A DNA stretch of 64,000 nucleotides from Helicobacter canis (lineage in GTDB: Bacteria > Campylobacterota > Campylobacteria > Campylobacterales > Helicobacteraceae), in the NCBI RefSeq assembly GCF_900451095.1, contig NZ_UGHV01000001.1, positions 1,364,001 to 1,428,000 of the forward strand. Reading direction: 5' to 3'. The translations under genes were made by a program, and so were the position numbers. This document shows positions 25,661 to 36,411 of the stretch, one piece after another. The notes beneath the pieces were generated by a model that was not told the DNA's origin, did not search any database, and saw only the letters and a list, made by a program, of their open reading frames with translations. The stretch's first letter is position 1; every line of letters begins with the position of its first letter.

Positions 25661-28600
25661 ATTTACCCTTGTTGGTGGTTTTAAGATTCTATCTGATGGG
25701 ATTGCAATCGATAAGCTGCGCTTTGCTGATATACAAATACGCGGATTGTATCTAAAACTCAATAATAAATTCTCCTTAGAAGTTCAGGAATTGGATTTAG
25801 CAAAGGTGATGAGCAAAAAGCCTGAGAAAAACGCAAAGCCATCTTTGCAACCTACGCTGAAAGAGATAAGTGATTATGTCAAATACGCGCTATGGGGGTT
25901 GGCGTATTTTGAAAATCTGCGGATAGAGAAGATTGTCTTAAGTGATGAGTATGTCGCTAGCGTGTTTTATGATGGGGAGCATTACGCGCTATCTTTCCCC
26001 AAGCTACAAGCGGTGTTTAATGTCCAAAACCAAGGCAATACAATCGAGCTTAATATCCGCAAGCTACAAGTGTTTGAGCCAGATGTCGAGGTAGCTGGGC
26101 GGATCATCTACTCTGGGGCAAGCGGGCAATTTAGCTTTGGTGTTTCTCTCGCGCCTTTGCTGATTGACTCTGGCAATGATGACACACATATATCTGCTAG
26201 TAAATCCACAAGCAAGCTCTTTTTGCAAGGCACAAGCGATTTTAAACGCCTTGTGCTAAAGGCAAAAACATCAAAAATCAACGATTTGCGCTCTATAAGG
26301 ACTCTCATCGCCCAGAGTGCTAAGGATCTGCTACCTGCTTTAGATATATGGCTTTTTAATGCGCTTAGGTTTGATACCATAGAGCTAGAGCAAGCGAGCT
26401 TTGATGTGGCACTGCACGAAAAGCAGTTTATAAAATCACTCATAAACAACACCAAGCTCACACTCTATGCCACAAAGCCCACTTATGCGCTTGACCCAGC
26501 TCTAGCACCCTTTAGCGCAAATCGCGCTAAAATCCAAGCAGAAAATGGCAAGGCAGCACTTGAGATGATAGCCCCCAAGCTAGAATCCATCGACCTAAGC
26601 GGCTCTAAGCTAGAGTTTGCGCTTATGGATTCTGTGCCTACGCTTTCTATCTTTGCCACTTCTAAGAAGCTGCTTTATACGCAGGCACTGCGGGATTTGC
26701 TTGCATTTTATGGGGTGCAGCTGCCAATTGATCGCATTAGTGCAGATATGCAGGCAAATCTTGCTATCCATATCCCCTTTGGTGATGATGCTAAGGTGGA
26801 GCTAGGGGGGAAAGTATCCGCACAGCAGGTGGTGCTGCGCTCTGGGGGGCTAGATTTTGTCAGCAAGAATGCTTCAGTCGTCATTGATATAAACCCAAAA
26901 AGTGGGAGCAATGCCATTGATATATGGACACAAAATATTAGCTATGAAAATCTCTTTGACATTGATGTCAAAGCTCATATCGATCTAGCATTAAAGCGAC
27001 TTAAGACAAATTTATTTGTGCATTCCTTGCGGGTTAGCACCAATCCAGAAATCAACCAACGCCTTATCGACTCGCAAGATTCTGCACACAAGTCTCATAA
27101 GCAAGTCCGGCTGGATTCTACTCTAGATCCTAGCTCACGGGAGCTTGTGCGCGTGGGCAGAGCCTTTAGCCTAGATTCTAGCTTAGAATCCAAAAATGCG
27201 CTAAATGTGCCAAGTGTGCCAAATGTGCTAAATGTGCCAAGCGTGCAAAGTAGCAATGTGTGGCAACGAGATTCTATCAAGCCATTTACGCCTAAAGAAA
27301 TGCTTGCTTATATGGCGCATTTTGCTTCCGTTGCTAATGGCGATATGAAGCCATCGCTAGAATCCACCCAAGATTCTAGCCAAGATTCTGCTAAGGATTC
27401 TAGCCAGCTAGATACACATAAAACTTCGCAAGACCCAGCCCCTAAAGAATCTAGCGCACAAGAGATAGAATCTATAAATGCGGATTCTAGCAAGGGATCT
27501 TTAGCGATAGATCCTGCCCTTGCCACAGATCAAGCAGTAGCATCTACTGCAGATTCTGCCACAGACCAAGCCGCAGAGGTGCTAGAGCCTAGCAAGCCTG
27601 ATGTCTCCCTAGCCCCCAAAGAAGAGATTATAGACTTTTCTGCGCCTGATCACTCCATAGAAGAAGCACAAGACCAAGAAGCAAATCCGCGCGAGCTAGA
27701 GAGCCTAGAATCCATTTTGCAAGACTCTCCAAGTGATAGCAAGAGTGCCAATACATCTAAGCAAGAGCAAGAAGCGCAGGGTGAAAATCACCCAGAATCC
27801 GCCCAAGTAGAATCTACTAGCGATGTATCTACCCAAGAAGAGATAGAATCTAGCCCCGAGATAGAATCCACCTCCAATGCCTCAAGCCAAGCTCTTGATC
27901 CCGCGCAATCACCTAGTGCCAATCCGCAAGACCAAGATCCGCAAGCCCCCGATCACGCCAAGCCAACTAACCACGCTAGAATACATAGTAGAAACGGCAT
28001 AGAGCTTGACTTCACAAAGCCTATGAGTGAGCAAGAAATGCGCGAAAAAATCATTGCCCTAATCAAGCACCAAGATGAGCAGAAATTCACCTATGATATT
28101 TTCAAAGCCACGCAGCAAACACTTCCGCAAATTGATGTGGAGATTGACTTCTCAAGCGATCCTGTCAAAGTGAGTGTCCCAGCTCTTGATGTGTATGTGC
28201 AGCTATCTAGCGATGGTATCCGTGCTAATGTGGTGGATTTTGGCAAGTTCGCGCCTTTTTCTCCGCTTATGCAATATCTTGGGCTTTCATCAGGGAGTGC
28301 GGTAGTGGATCTAAAAAGTGCGCAAGATTTATCTTTCCAAGTGCGTATTGCTGATTTTCCTACATTTTTGCTCTCTAAAGATAAGACGCCATTGCATACA
28401 TTTACTTTCAATGGTAGCTATGCAAATAATAAGCTACAAGTCCTTAGCGATGATGGGCTAATCGGGCTTGATTTGTATGACAATACAATCATTGCAAATT
28501 TTAAGGATATTGATGTGAGTATTGATGGCTTGCTCGCTAGCAAAATCCCAGCGATCCAAGAAGCCTTTAGCACTTCTAGTGAGAAAAAGGCGGTTTTCAC

Positions 28601-29459
28601 AAAAGAAGAGATTTTACTTGAGAGTGAGTTTTTACGCGCTAAGCGTAGATATGAGCGACAAAATGGCATTAAACCTAGGATCATCGCAATCCAAGCGCAG
28701 AATATCACAGGATTTTTCAAAGATGTTGTGATCCCATTTGATGACTTTAATGCCAAAATCCGCGATGATCGCATTAGTGCTGATGCGACTTATAAAAATG
28801 GCATTGCGAATATTGACATTATCCACGGCAATACCATCATCAAAGCGGGGAATTTTGGTGCAGAGTTTTTAAATCGTGTTGTTGGGCGGCATATCGTTGA
28901 TGGAGGGTTGTTTGAGCTTAGTGGAATCTATAAAAATGACATTTTTAATGGTGATATTTATATGCAAAACACAAGCTTTAAGGGATTTGCGATCGTGCAA
29001 AATGTCATTGGGCTTATTGATACAATCCCATCTCTTGTGATGTTTAGAAGCCCGGGTCTTAGTGCTAAGGGCTATGAAGTGAAGCAAGGCAACATCAAGC
29101 TAGCTCTTAATACGCAGTATGTCGGCTTAGAATCCATAAATCTCATCGGCAAATCTATGGATATGCAAGGCGGTGGCTTTATCGAGCTTGAGAGTCAAGA
29201 AGTGGATATGGGACTCTCTATCTCCACGCTAAAAAATCTTAGCGGGATTTTAAACAAGATTCCTATTGTAGGGTATTTGCTGCTAGGCAAAGATGGCAAG
29301 GTAACTACCCAAGTAAGCGTGCGAGGCACTATCCAAGATCCTAAGACACAAATTTCTCTCGCACAAGATTTGCTAAAGACACCATTGCAAGTGCTTAAAC
29401 GCGCCTTTACGCCTGTGGATATGGTGATTGATGAGATTATTAAAAGTGTCGATCGCTAA
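25602..29459 (+). CDS. Large AsmA/YhdP-like inner-membrane and periplasmic protein, 1285 aa
   Basis: An N-terminal membrane anchor (MLSIFIILFVTIFTLVGGFK) precedes a long beta-strand-rich periplasmic region. The C-terminal third (residues about 900-1285) matches the AsmA-like C-terminal / DUF3971 type (KAGNFGAEFLNRVVGRHIVD, GFAIVQNVIGLIDTIPSLVM, SKGYEVKQGNIK-like). Such proteins act in lipid transport between membranes. Residues about 490-810 are a low-complexity Ser/Glu/Asp/Gln-rich insert built on repeated GATTCTAG and AGAATCC words (DSS, LES). The ATG at 25602 or 25626 is possible; both overlap mltG antisense. It ends with TAATG overlapping the helicase gene. H. pylori carries a similar gene beside its uvrD, from memory. 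Confidence 0.75.
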   Translation: MRKTPSKRMLSIFIILFVTIFTLVGGFKILSDGIAIDKLRFADIQIRGLYLKLNNKFSLEVQELDLAKVMSKKPEKNAKPSLQPTLKEISDYVKYALWGLAYFENLRIEKIVLSDEYVASVFYDGEHYALSFPKLQAVFNVQNQGNTIELNIRKLQVFEPDVEVAGRIIYSGASGQFSFGVSLAPLLIDSGNDDTHISASKSTSKLFLQGTSDFKRLVLKAKTSKINDLRSIRTLIAQSAKDLLPALDIWLFNALRFDTIELEQASFDVALHEKQFIKSLINNTKLTLYATKPTYALDPALAPFSANRAKIQAENGKAALEMIAPKLESIDLSGSKLEFALMDSVPTLSIFATSKKLLYTQALRDLLAFYGVQLPIDRISADMQANLAIHIPFGDDAKVELGGKVSAQQVVLRSGGLDFVSKNASVVIDINPKSGSNAIDIWTQNISYENLFDIDVKAHIDLALKRLKTNLFVHSLRVSTNPEINQRLIDSQDSAHKSHKQVRLDSTLDPSSRELVRVGRAFSLDSSLESKNALNVPSVPNVLNVPSVQSSNVWQRDSIKPFTPKEMLAYMAHFASVANGDMKPSLESTQDSSQDSAKDSSQLDTHKTSQDPAPKESSAQEIESINADSSKGSLAIDPALATDQAVASTADSATDQAAEVLEPSKPDVSLAPKEEIIDFSAPDHSIEEAQDQEANPRELESLESILQDSPSDSKSANTSKQEQEAQGENHPESAQVESTSDVSTQEEIESSPEIESTSNASSQALDPAQSPSANPQDQDPQAPDHAKPTNHARIHSRNGIELDFTKPMSEQEMREKIIALIKHQDEQKFTYDIFKATQQTLPQIDVEIDFSSDPVKVSVPALDVYVQLSSDGIRANVVDFGKFAPFSPLMQYLGLSSGSAVVDLKSAQDLSFQVRIADFPTFLLSKDKTPLHTFTFNGSYANNKLQVLSDDGLIGLDLYDNTIIANFKDIDVSIDGLLASKIPAIQEAFSTSSEKKAVFTKEEILLESEFLRAKRRYERQNGIKPRIIAIQAQNITGFFKDVVIPFDDFNAKIRDDRISADATYKNGIANIDIIHGNTIIKAGNFGAEFLNRVVGRHIVDGGLFELSGIYKNDIFNGDIYMQNTSFKGFAIVQNVIGLIDTIPSLVMFRSPGLSAKGYEVKQGNIKLALNTQYVGLESINLIGKSMDMQGGGFIELESQEVDMGLSISTLKNLSGILNKIPIVGYLLLGKDGKVTTQVSVRGTIQDPKTQISLAQDLLKTPLQVLKRAFTPVDMVIDEIIKSVDR

Positions 29460-31480
29460 TGCCCTTACAGAATCTAAACACAGAGCAATATGCTGCAGCC
29501 ACTGCACCTATGGGGCATAATCTCATCATCGCTTCTGCTGGCACGGGGAAAACTTCTACCATTGTGGGGCGGATCGCGCATTTGCTAGAGAGCGGCGTGC
29601 AAGCAAGTGAGATTCTACTGCTAACTTTTACTAACAAAGCTTCCCAAGAGATGATCGCACGCGTGGCAAGTCGCTTTGGTGAAGTGGCAAAGCAGATAGA
29701 GTGTGGGACATTTCACGCTGTGAGTTATCGGTTTTTGAAAGATAAATATGCCATATCTCTAAAGCAGCCTAAAGAATTAAAAGTGCTATTTAAAAGTATC
29801 GCAAAATCGCGTGTCTATCAGCATCAAACAAGCACGCCACCTTACTCTGGGGAGTATTTGTTTGATTTATATTCACTCTATCTTAATTCGCGCAATAATG
29901 AGAGCTTTGAAGAGTGGCTTGGGGCGCGTGGGAGTGATCATAGTGCATATATTGATATTTATGAAGGGATTTTTGCAGAGTATCACGCGCTTAAAAAATC
30001 ACATAATTATATGGACTATAATGACTTGCTTTTGGAATATGCCAAAGAAATGCGCGGCATAGAGTGTCCTTATAAAGAGATTTTATGCGATGAGTATCAA
30101 GATACCAATCCCTTGCAAAATTATGTAATCCACGCGCTAAATCCTAAAAGTCTCTTTTGCGTGGGGGATTATGACCAAAGTATTTATGCCTTTAATGGCG
30201 CGGATATTTCTATTATTTCAAGCTTTACAGAGACTTATGTGGATTCTAGGGTTTTTACTTTAAGCAAGAATTATCGCTCCACGCGCTATATCCTTGATCT
30301 TGCTAATCGCGTGATAGAAAAAAACGAGCGCATTTACCCCAAAGGGCTTGAGGTAATCAACCTGCAAGAGCCCATCGCGCCAAAGCTGCTTATTTACAAT
30401 GAGCTATTTGAGCAGTATCAAGGCGTGGCGCAAAAGATCCTTACAGCTAATTATCCGCTTGATGATATTGCCATCATTTTTCGCAATAACTCTTCAGCAG
30501 ATGGCTGCGAGGCGTTGCTACGCGAGCTTAATATCCCTTCAAAGCGCAAGGGTGGAGTGAGCTTTTTTGATGCTAAAGAAGTGGCTCTAATGCTTGATTT
30601 TTGCTCACTTTTGTATAACCCAAAAGATATGATGGCATATATTCATATTTTGAGCTATGGCTCTGGGATTGGGGATTCTATCGCTAGGGAGCTATATGAG
30701 GGGCTATTGCGCTTGGGGAATGGCGATGCAAAAAGGGGGTTGCTAGCACCGGATTCTAGTGTTAGGGCATTTGAAAAGAGGGCTAAAAACGCGCAGCTAG
30801 GGCTGTTTGATGACTTTTTTGCATTGCAAGATGTGAAGAAGTTTGATAATGTCGTGCAGGGTAATTTTGTAGGGCACCCGATTTTATCACACCCAAAGCT
30901 AAGTTTTGATGGTGCGAGATTTTTGAGCGATTTTTATGCGGCGGTGGAGCGATATGACTATGCCACTAAGCCTAAAGATTTGATTTCTATGCTTGCTTCA
31001 AGTCAGCTGTATCAATATATTGTCGAGCTGCTTTGTGCAAGGCGTGCAAAAAATAAAGATGGCAGTGTTGATATAGAGCGCAAAACACAGGCAAAAGATG
31101 CCATTATGCGTAAAATTATTTTGCTGCAAGATATTGCGAAAAACTACGAGAATCTAGGGCGATTTTTGAATGCTATGGTGCTTAGTAGCGGTGAAAATAC
31201 ACAAGGAAGCGGTGTCAATCTCCTAACAATCCACGCGAGCAAGGGACTAGAATTTGGTATGGTTTTTATCATTGATTTAATGCAAGGGCGTTTTCCTAAT
31301 CTCAAACTTATCGCTAAGGGTGGTAGTATCGAAGAGGAGCGCAGGTTGTTTTATGTAGCAATCACGCGAGCTAAAGAAATCCTCTATCTCTCTTATGCCA
31401 AAAAAGATGAGATAAAAAACATTAGCTATGAGCCATCACTTTTTTTGTATGAAGCAAAGCTTTTGCAGCAACAAGCTTAA
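29459..31480 (+). CDS. uvrD: UvrD/Rep-type superfamily 1 DNA helicase, 673 aa
   Basis: 3'-5' ATP-dependent DNA helicase used in repair and replication restart. Motifs in order: Q-motif LNTEQYAA, Walker A ASAGTGKTST (residues 25-34), LLTFTNKAS (Ia), DEYQDTNPLQ (II), GDYDQSIYAFNGAD (III), NYRST (IV), LLTIHASKGLEF (V) and VAITRAKE (VI). The 673-aa length fits Helicobacter UvrD/Rep proteins; choosing between the two names is not possible from motifs alone, and I use uvrD from the neighbourhood. It overlaps the AsmA-like stop by one base. Confidence 0.88.
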   Translation: MPLQNLNTEQYAAATAPMGHNLIIASAGTGKTSTIVGRIAHLLESGVQASEILLLTFTNKASQEMIARVASRFGEVAKQIECGTFHAVSYRFLKDKYAISLKQPKELKVLFKSIAKSRVYQHQTSTPPYSGEYLFDLYSLYLNSRNNESFEEWLGARGSDHSAYIDIYEGIFAEYHALKKSHNYMDYNDLLLEYAKEMRGIECPYKEILCDEYQDTNPLQNYVIHALNPKSLFCVGDYDQSIYAFNGADISIISSFTETYVDSRVFTLSKNYRSTRYILDLANRVIEKNERIYPKGLEVINLQEPIAPKLLIYNELFEQYQGVAQKILTANYPLDDIAIIFRNNSSADGCEALLRELNIPSKRKGGVSFFDAKEVALMLDFCSLLYNPKDMMAYIHILSYGSGIGDSIARELYEGLLRLGNGDAKRGLLAPDSSVRAFEKRAKNAQLGLFDDFFALQDVKKFDNVVQGNFVGHPILSHPKLSFDGARFLSDFYAAVERYDYATKPKDLISMLASSQLYQYIVELLCARRAKNKDGSVDIERKTQAKDAIMRKIILLQDIAKNYENLGRFLNAMVLSSGENTQGSGVNLLTIHASKGLEFGMVFIIDLMQGRFPNLKLIAKGGSIEEERRLFYVAITRAKEILYLSYAKKDEIKNISYEPSLFLYEAKLLQQQA

Positions 31481-31778
31481 GCTATTGTGGTTGCAAAGGC
31501 TTTGCCCCTGTCAAGATTATTTATCTTAAGGAAGCAATAAGCTGGATTGGACAGGTCTGGGAATATATCCTTTTTATAAGGAAATATTTTTTTCTTTTTT
31601 TGCCTAAAAATAGGCAAAATGCTTGACTATTTTTGTGTTTTTTATCTATAATCTCGGTTTCAAATTTCATACATTGCATTTATGGCAGTGGGTTCTTTAT
31701 GGGTTTTTAGTAAAGAAGATAGCCAGAGAATCTTTGTTTTAGAGTTTGATAAATCTTTCAATGACTTAAGGAAAATCT
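31481..31778 (+). promoter_or_regulatory. Promoter region of the S10-spc-alpha cluster
   Basis: A strong sigma-70-like promoter is visible: TTGACT at 31623-31628 and TATAAT at 31647-31652, 18 bases apart. Just upstream of the -35 a perfect hairpin, TTGCCTA-AAAA-TAGGCAA (31600-31617), could be a regulatory site or a terminator for reverse transcription. The leader before rpsJ is about 120 bases long, long enough for ribosomal-protein feedback. Another small inverted repeat (TCCTT/AAGGA) lies near 31567-31582. Confidence 0.7.
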
Positions 31779-32090
31779 ATGGAAAAAATTCGATTGAAGC
31801 TAAAGGCTTATGATCATCGGGTTCTTGATAGATCTGTTGCTTCTATTGTCGAGGCTGTGAAACGCACAGGTTCTGAAATATGTGGTCCTATCCCATTGCC
31901 TACTAGGAGTAGGAAATACACGGTGTTGCGATCTCCACATGTAAATAAAGATTCTCGAGAGCAGTTTGAGATCCGCGTGCATACTAGAATCATTGATATT
32001 ATGTCTGCCACGCCGGATACTGTTGAAGGGCTAATGAAGCTTGACTTGGCTCCAGAGGTCGATGTAGAAGTAACTTCTATGAGCAAGTAG
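31779..32090 (+). CDS. rpsJ: 30S ribosomal protein S10
   Basis: First gene of the S10-spc-alpha cluster. The sequence [20 protein letters not shown] and [20 protein letters not shown] are universal S10 segments; 103 aa is standard. AAGGAAAATCT precedes the ATG. S10 also serves in transcription antitermination as NusE. The 36-base gap to rplC suggests co-transcription from the promoter at 31623. Confidence 0.98.
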   Translation: MEKIRLKLKAYDHRVLDRSVASIVEAVKRTGSEICGPIPLPTRSRKYTVLRSPHVNKDSREQFEIRVHTRIIDIMSATPDTVEGLMKLDLAPEVDVEVTSMSK

Positions 32091-32126
32091 CTTAAGAGAG
32101 AATTGATATATACGCAAGGATTTGAG

Positions 32127-32705
32127 ATGGAATTTTTAGTGCAAAAGATAGGTATGAGTAGGACTATCGGCAGTGTCAGCACGCCTGTTACGCTTCTCAA
32201 GGTTTTGCAAACCAAGGTATGCGAGATAAAGGACAATGGACAGGCGATAGTGGCTTACTCCAAAGGCAAAATGCAAAATAAAAGTATTATGGGGCAGCAG
32301 AAGAAATACAATCTTAGCAAGGAATACAATCGGTTCGCTACTTTAGCGGTGGCAAATACAGAGGTTGGTGATCTTGATATGGCTTCTCTTGAGAGTGCGC
32401 AACGCTTGAAAGTGTCTTTTAACACAAAGGGGCGTGGGTTCAGCGGGGCTATGAAACGATGGAATTTCCAAGGTGGTCCTGCTGCACACGGTAGTCGATT
32501 TCACAGGAGACTTGGGTCAATTGGGAATCGTGAGTGGCCAGGTCGCGTTCAGCCCGGGAAAAAAATGGCAGGACATTATGGCGATGAAAAGGTAACGGTT
32601 CAAGCACAGATGCTTTCTTTTGACAAGGAAAATAGCATTGTTGTGCTAAAGGGTTCTGTTGCTGGGCATAATGGTGCATTTGGCAAGATTACTATCATTA
32701 AATGA
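32127..32705 (+). CDS. rplC: 50S ribosomal protein L3
   Basis: The start is placed at ATG 32127 ([15 protein letters not shown]), which has AAGGA at 32116-32120; an upstream ATG at 32103 has none. L3-specific stretches include [20 protein letters not shown] and [20 protein letters not shown]. Length 192 aa. L3 nucleates 50S assembly near the peptidyl transferase centre. Confidence 0.97.
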   Translation: MEFLVQKIGMSRTIGSVSTPVTLLKVLQTKVCEIKDNGQAIVAYSKGKMQNKSIMGQQKKYNLSKEYNRFATLAVANTEVGDLDMASLESAQRLKVSFNTKGRGFSGAMKRWNFQGGPAAHGSRFHRRLGSIGNREWPGRVQPGKKMAGHYGDEKVTVQAQMLSFDKENSIVVLKGSVAGHNGAFGKITIIK

Positions 32706-32715
32706 AGGGTGAGAA

Positions 32716-33345
32716 ATGAGTAGTGCAGTAGTGTTAGATAAATCATTTAAAAAGACAAGTGAGATTGCCTTGCCTGATAGTTATAAGGGCATTAAGGAGC
32801 ATAATCTCTACTTGTATATTAAGTCATATTTAGCTTCTTTGCGCGCAAACAATGCTAAGGCTAAAAGACGCGGCGAAGTGAGTGGAGGTGGCAAGAAGCC
32901 TTGGGCACAAAAGGGCGGCGGACGCGCAAGGGCTGGTAGTATTACTTCTCCAGTATTCGTTGGTGGTGGTGTCGCTCACGGTCCAAGCAATAACCGAAAC
33001 TATGATCTTAAGATCAATAAAAAGCAAAAAAGACTTGCGCTTGAATATGCCATTAAGCAAAAAGCCCAGAGTGGCAAGCTATATATTGTGGATTCTCTAA
33101 GTATTGAAAGCGGCAAGACAAAAGATGCCTATGCTGTGTTTAAGACTCTCAATGAGCGCAGTGTGCTTTTTGTGTCTCACTCTATTCGTGATGAGAAGAC
33201 ATTTTTGGCTTATCGTAATTTGCAAGATTGTTATTTTATCGAAGCAAGTGAGATGAATGCCTATCTTGTAGCTGTTTTTCACGCAGTAGTGATTGAAAAA
33301 GCTGTGTTTGATGCATTTTTAGAATCTGGAAGTAAGGGGAAGTAA
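32716..33345 (+). CDS. rplD: 50S ribosomal protein L4
   Basis: 209 aa with the family core [20 protein letters not shown] and [16 protein letters not shown], the loop lining the exit tunnel. In gammaproteobacteria L4 represses its own S10 operon; no such target structure is evident here. It begins 10 bases after rplC. Confidence 0.97.
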   Translation: MSSAVVLDKSFKKTSEIALPDSYKGIKEHNLYLYIKSYLASLRANNAKAKRRGEVSGGGKKPWAQKGGGRARAGSITSPVFVGGGVAHGPSNNRNYDLKINKKQKRLALEYAIKQKAQSGKLYIVDSLSIESGKTKDAYAVFKTLNERSVLFVSHSIRDEKTFLAYRNLQDCYFIEASEMNAYLVAVFHAVVIEKAVFDAFLESGSKGK

Positions 33346-33627
33346 ATGGCTGATATAACAGATATTAAATCCATTCTTTATACGGAAAAATCTTTGTCTC
33401 TTCAAGAGAGTGGGGTTTTGGTTGTGCAGACATCAACGCGTGTTACCAAGAATCAACTCAAAGAGGTCTTTAGGGAATATTTTGGCGTTGTCCCGGTGAG
33501 CGTTAATTCTTTGCGTCAAAATGGCAAGATTAAGCGCTTTAAGGGTCGAGTTGGACAGAGAAATTCTTATAAAAAGTTTTATGTGAAGATTCCAGATGGT
33601 GCGAAGATTGATTCGCTCACAGCATAG
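33346..33627 (+). CDS. rplW: 50S ribosomal protein L23
   Basis: 93 aa, with [20 protein letters not shown] and the basic [20 protein letters not shown] segment of L23, which sits at the tunnel exit and contacts trigger factor and SRP. It starts directly at the base after the rplD stop, so the two are tightly coupled. Confidence 0.96.
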   Translation: MADITDIKSILYTEKSLSLQESGVLVVQTSTRVTKNQLKEVFREYFGVVPVSVNSLRQNGKIKRFKGRVGQRNSYKKFYVKIPDGAKIDSLTA

Positions 33628-33638
33628 AGGAGTAAAGT

Positions 33639-34466
33639 ATGGCAATTAAAACATATAAACCATATACCCCAAGCCGTAGGTTTATGAGCAATCTTAGCTC
33701 TAATGACATTACGGCAAAGCCCAGTGTGAGAAAGCTATTGATAAAACTTCCCGTGTCTGCTGGAAGAAATAATAATGGTAGGATTACTAGTCGGCATAAA
33801 GAAGGTGGCGCAAAGAAATTGTATCGCGTGATTGATTTTAAGCGTAATAAATTTGGTATCCAGGGGCGTGTTGCAGCAATTGAGTATGATCCATATAGGA
33901 ATTGTCGCATTGCTTTGGTAGTTTATCCCGATGGTGATAAGCGTTATATACTTCAGCCTAGTGGCTTGCAAGTTGGAGATGTAGTAATCTCTGCAGAATC
34001 TGGACTTGACATTAAAACCGGATATGCAATGAAGCTAAAAAATATCCCCATTGGGACAATTGTGCATAACATAGAGATGCATCCGGGAGCAGGTGGGCAA
34101 CTTGCTAGAAGTGCTGGATCAAGCGCACAGATTATGGGGAGAGAGGGTAAATATGTGATCTTGCGCTTGCCAAGTGGAGAGATGCGTTATGTACTTGATG
34201 AATGTATGGCGACTATAGGTGTTGTTGGTAATGAAGATTTTATTAACATATCTATAGGTAAGGCTGGTAGAAATCGCCATCTAGGTGTGCGTCCGCAAAC
34301 GCGTGGTAGTGCTATGAACCCAGTAGATCACCCACATGGTGGTGGTGAGGGTAAAACAGGCTCTAGTGGGCATCCTGTTTCTCCTTGGGGAACACCAGCT
34401 AAAGGATATAAGACTCGTCGCAAAAAGGCGAGTGATAAGTTGATTATCTCAAGAAAGAAAAAGTAA
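33639..34466 (+). CDS. rplB: 50S ribosomal protein L2
   Basis: 275 aa, full length. The start [20 protein letters not shown] and the conserved C-terminal [20 protein letters not shown] are diagnostic; the latter contains the histidine important for peptidyl transferase centre function. Follows rplW after 11 bases with GAGGAG upstream. Confidence 0.98.
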   Translation: MAIKTYKPYTPSRRFMSNLSSNDITAKPSVRKLLIKLPVSAGRNNNGRITSRHKEGGAKKLYRVIDFKRNKFGIQGRVAAIEYDPYRNCRIALVVYPDGDKRYILQPSGLQVGDVVISAESGLDIKTGYAMKLKNIPIGTIVHNIEMHPGAGGQLARSAGSSAQIMGREGKYVILRLPSGEMRYVLDECMATIGVVGNEDFINISIGKAGRNRHLGVRPQTRGSAMNPVDHPHGGGEGKTGSSGHPVSPWGTPAKGYKTRRKKASDKLIISRKKK

Positions 34467-34475
34467 GGAATAACG

Positions 34476-34757
34476 ATGGCAAGATCAATTAAGAAAGGTC
34501 CTTTTATTGATGGGCATTTGGCAAAGAAAGTAGCGAAATCTCGAGAGACCAAAGACAACAAACCTATCAAAACTTGGTCTCGCAGAAGCACTATTTTGCC
34601 GGATATGATAGGTTTGACTTTTAATGTTCATAATGGTAAGGCGTTTGTCCCCGTATATGTAACAGAAAATCATGTTGGTTACAAGTTAGGTGAGTTTGCT
34701 CCTACGCGAACTTTTAAGGGACACAAAGGCAGTGTTCAAAAAAAGATTGGCAAGTAG
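34476..34757 (+). CDS. rpsS: 30S ribosomal protein S19
   Basis: 93 aa with [20 protein letters not shown] and the universal [20 protein letters not shown] segment. It binds the head of the 30S subunit with S13. AAGGAATAACG precedes the ATG; the gap to rplB is 9 bases. Confidence 0.97.
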   Translation: MARSIKKGPFIDGHLAKKVAKSRETKDNKPIKTWSRRSTILPDMIGLTFNVHNGKAFVPVYVTENHVGYKLGEFAPTRTFKGHKGSVQKKIGK

Positions 34758-34766
34758 GAGTGTAGT

Positions 34767-35267
34767 ATGAGTAGAGCATTATTGCGTTTTGTTAGATTGT
34801 CTCCAACTAAAGCTCGTTTGGTGGCAAGGGAGGTGCAGGGTATGAATGCTGAGATTGCATTGGCAAGCTTAGAATTTACCCCCAACAAGGCAGCCAAGTT
34901 GATTGCCAAAGTGATTGCTTCGGCTATTGCAAATGGTGGCTATGATGCGAAGGGTGTTGTTGTGCATTCTTGTCGTGTTGATGCTGGTCCTGTATTGAGA
35001 AGGTTTATGCCTAGGGCTAGGGGTCGTGCGACACCTATACGCAAACCCACTTCACATATTCTCGTGGAAGTTTTGTCTCAGAGTGAGATTAATGCTCTGC
35101 AGACAAAAAAGCCTAGCAAAAAAACGGTCGCTAATGCTAGTGTGGGAGATAAAAAAGGTAAGAAGGTAGAAGGTAAGCCAGCCGACAACAACAGTAGCAA
35201 AAAGGTTGTTTCATCTGCTGCTAAGCCAAAATCTCAAGCGAAAAATCAGAAACTGAAGGATAAATAA
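34767..35267 (+). CDS. rplV: 50S ribosomal protein L22 with a long Lys/Ser C-terminal extension
   Basis: Residues 1 to about 112 are a normal L22 ([20 protein letters not shown], then [20 protein letters not shown]). The protein continues to 166 aa with a low-complexity basic tail ([20 protein letters not shown]). Most L22 proteins are 110-120 aa. The tail probably lies on the outer ribosome surface and may bind RNA; that is inference. Two bases separate it from rpsC. Confidence 0.96.
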   Translation: MSRALLRFVRLSPTKARLVAREVQGMNAEIALASLEFTPNKAAKLIAKVIASAIANGGYDAKGVVVHSCRVDAGPVLRRFMPRARGRATPIRKPTSHILVEVLSQSEINALQTKKPSKKTVANASVGDKKGKKVEGKPADNNSSKKVVSSAAKPKSQAKNQKLKDK

Positions 35268-35269
35268 CC

Positions 35270-35983
35270 ATGGGACAGAAAGTTAATCCAATAGGACTTA
35301 GATTAGGTATCAATAGAAATTGGACATCTCGTTGGTTTCCTAATACGCAAACTGCTCCGGACAATATTGTTGAGGATCATATTATTAGAAAGTTTCTAAA
35401 GAAAGAGCTTTATTATGCAGGTATTAGTGAAATTATTATTGAGAGAGCTGCGGCTAAGATTCGTATAACTGTCGTAGCTGCTCGTCCTGGTCTTATTATA
35501 GGGAAAAAGGGTGCAGATATTGAAAATAAGCGTGAGGCACTGAAACATCTCATTAAAAAAGATGTATCAATCAATATTAAAGAAGTCAAGAGACCACAGG
35601 CAAATGCCCAGTTAGCAGCAGAAAATGTAGCTATGCAGCTTGAAAAGCGTGTGGCATTTAGACGTGCTATGAAGAAAGTTATGCAAGCGGCAATGAAATC
35701 TGGTGCAAGGGGTGTGAAAATCAAAGTATCCGGTCGTTTGGCTGGAGCAGAGATGGCTCGAACAGAGTGGTATATGGAAGGCAGAGTTCCGCTTCATACT
35801 TTGCGTGCTAAAATTGATTATGGATTCACCGAAGCTTTTACTACCTATGGGATTATTGGAGTTAAAGTGTGGATATTTAAGGGTGAGATTCTACAAAAAG
35901 GTATTCAGCCTGATAGACGCGATGAAGATGGCGAAGAGGATTCGCGAGGGTCTCGGTCAAAATCTAGAAGAGGGGGACAATAA
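35270..35983 (+). CDS. rpsC: 30S ribosomal protein S3
   Basis: 237 aa; [20 protein letters not shown], a KH-domain [12 protein letters not shown] and [20 protein letters not shown] identify S3, which helps unwind mRNA at the entry channel. A charged tail ([20 protein letters not shown]) ends the protein. Confidence 0.97.
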   Translation: MGQKVNPIGLRLGINRNWTSRWFPNTQTAPDNIVEDHIIRKFLKKELYYAGISEIIIERAAAKIRITVVAARPGLIIGKKGADIENKREALKHLIKKDVSINIKEVKRPQANAQLAAENVAMQLEKRVAFRRAMKKVMQAAMKSGARGVKIKVSGRLAGAEMARTEWYMEGRVPLHTLRAKIDYGFTEAFTTYGIIGVKVWIFKGEILQKGIQPDRRDEDGEEDSRGSRSKSRRGGQ

Positions 35984-35985
35984 AT

Positions 35986-36411
35986 ATGCTAATGCCCAAA
36001 AGAACAAAATATAGAAAGCAGATGAAAGGTCGCAATCGCGGTAAGTCTATGCGTGGATCTTCTTTGGCTTATGGAAATATAGGTATCAAGGCTCTTGAGC
36101 TTGGCAGGATAGATTCTCGTCAAATAGAAGCAGCTCGTATTGCCCTTACTAGACATATCAAGAGAACAGGAAAGGTTTGGATACGGGTTTTTCCAGATAA
36201 GCCTTTAACCGCAAAGCCTCTTGAGGTGAGAATGGGTAAAGGAAAGGGTGCGGTCGAGAAGTGGGTGATGAATATCCAGCCGGGTAGAATTATCTATGAG
36301 ATTATTGGTGTTGAAGAAAGTATGGCGCGAGATGCTTTGGCATTGGCACAGAGCAAACTTCCTTTTAAAACAAAAATCATAACTAGCGAGAGTGAAAATG
36401 AAATTTATTGA
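35986..36411 (+). CDS. rplP: 50S ribosomal protein L16
   Basis: 141 aa with [20 protein letters not shown] and [20 protein letters not shown]16 positions tRNA at the A site. It begins two bases after rpsC and overlaps the start of rpmC by 14 bases. Confidence 0.97.
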   Translation: MLMPKRTKYRKQMKGRNRGKSMRGSSLAYGNIGIKALELGRIDSRQIEAARIALTRHIKRTGKVWIRVFPDKPLTAKPLEVRMGKGKGAVEKWVMNIQPGRIIYEIIGVEESMARDALALAQSKLPFKTKIITSESENEIY

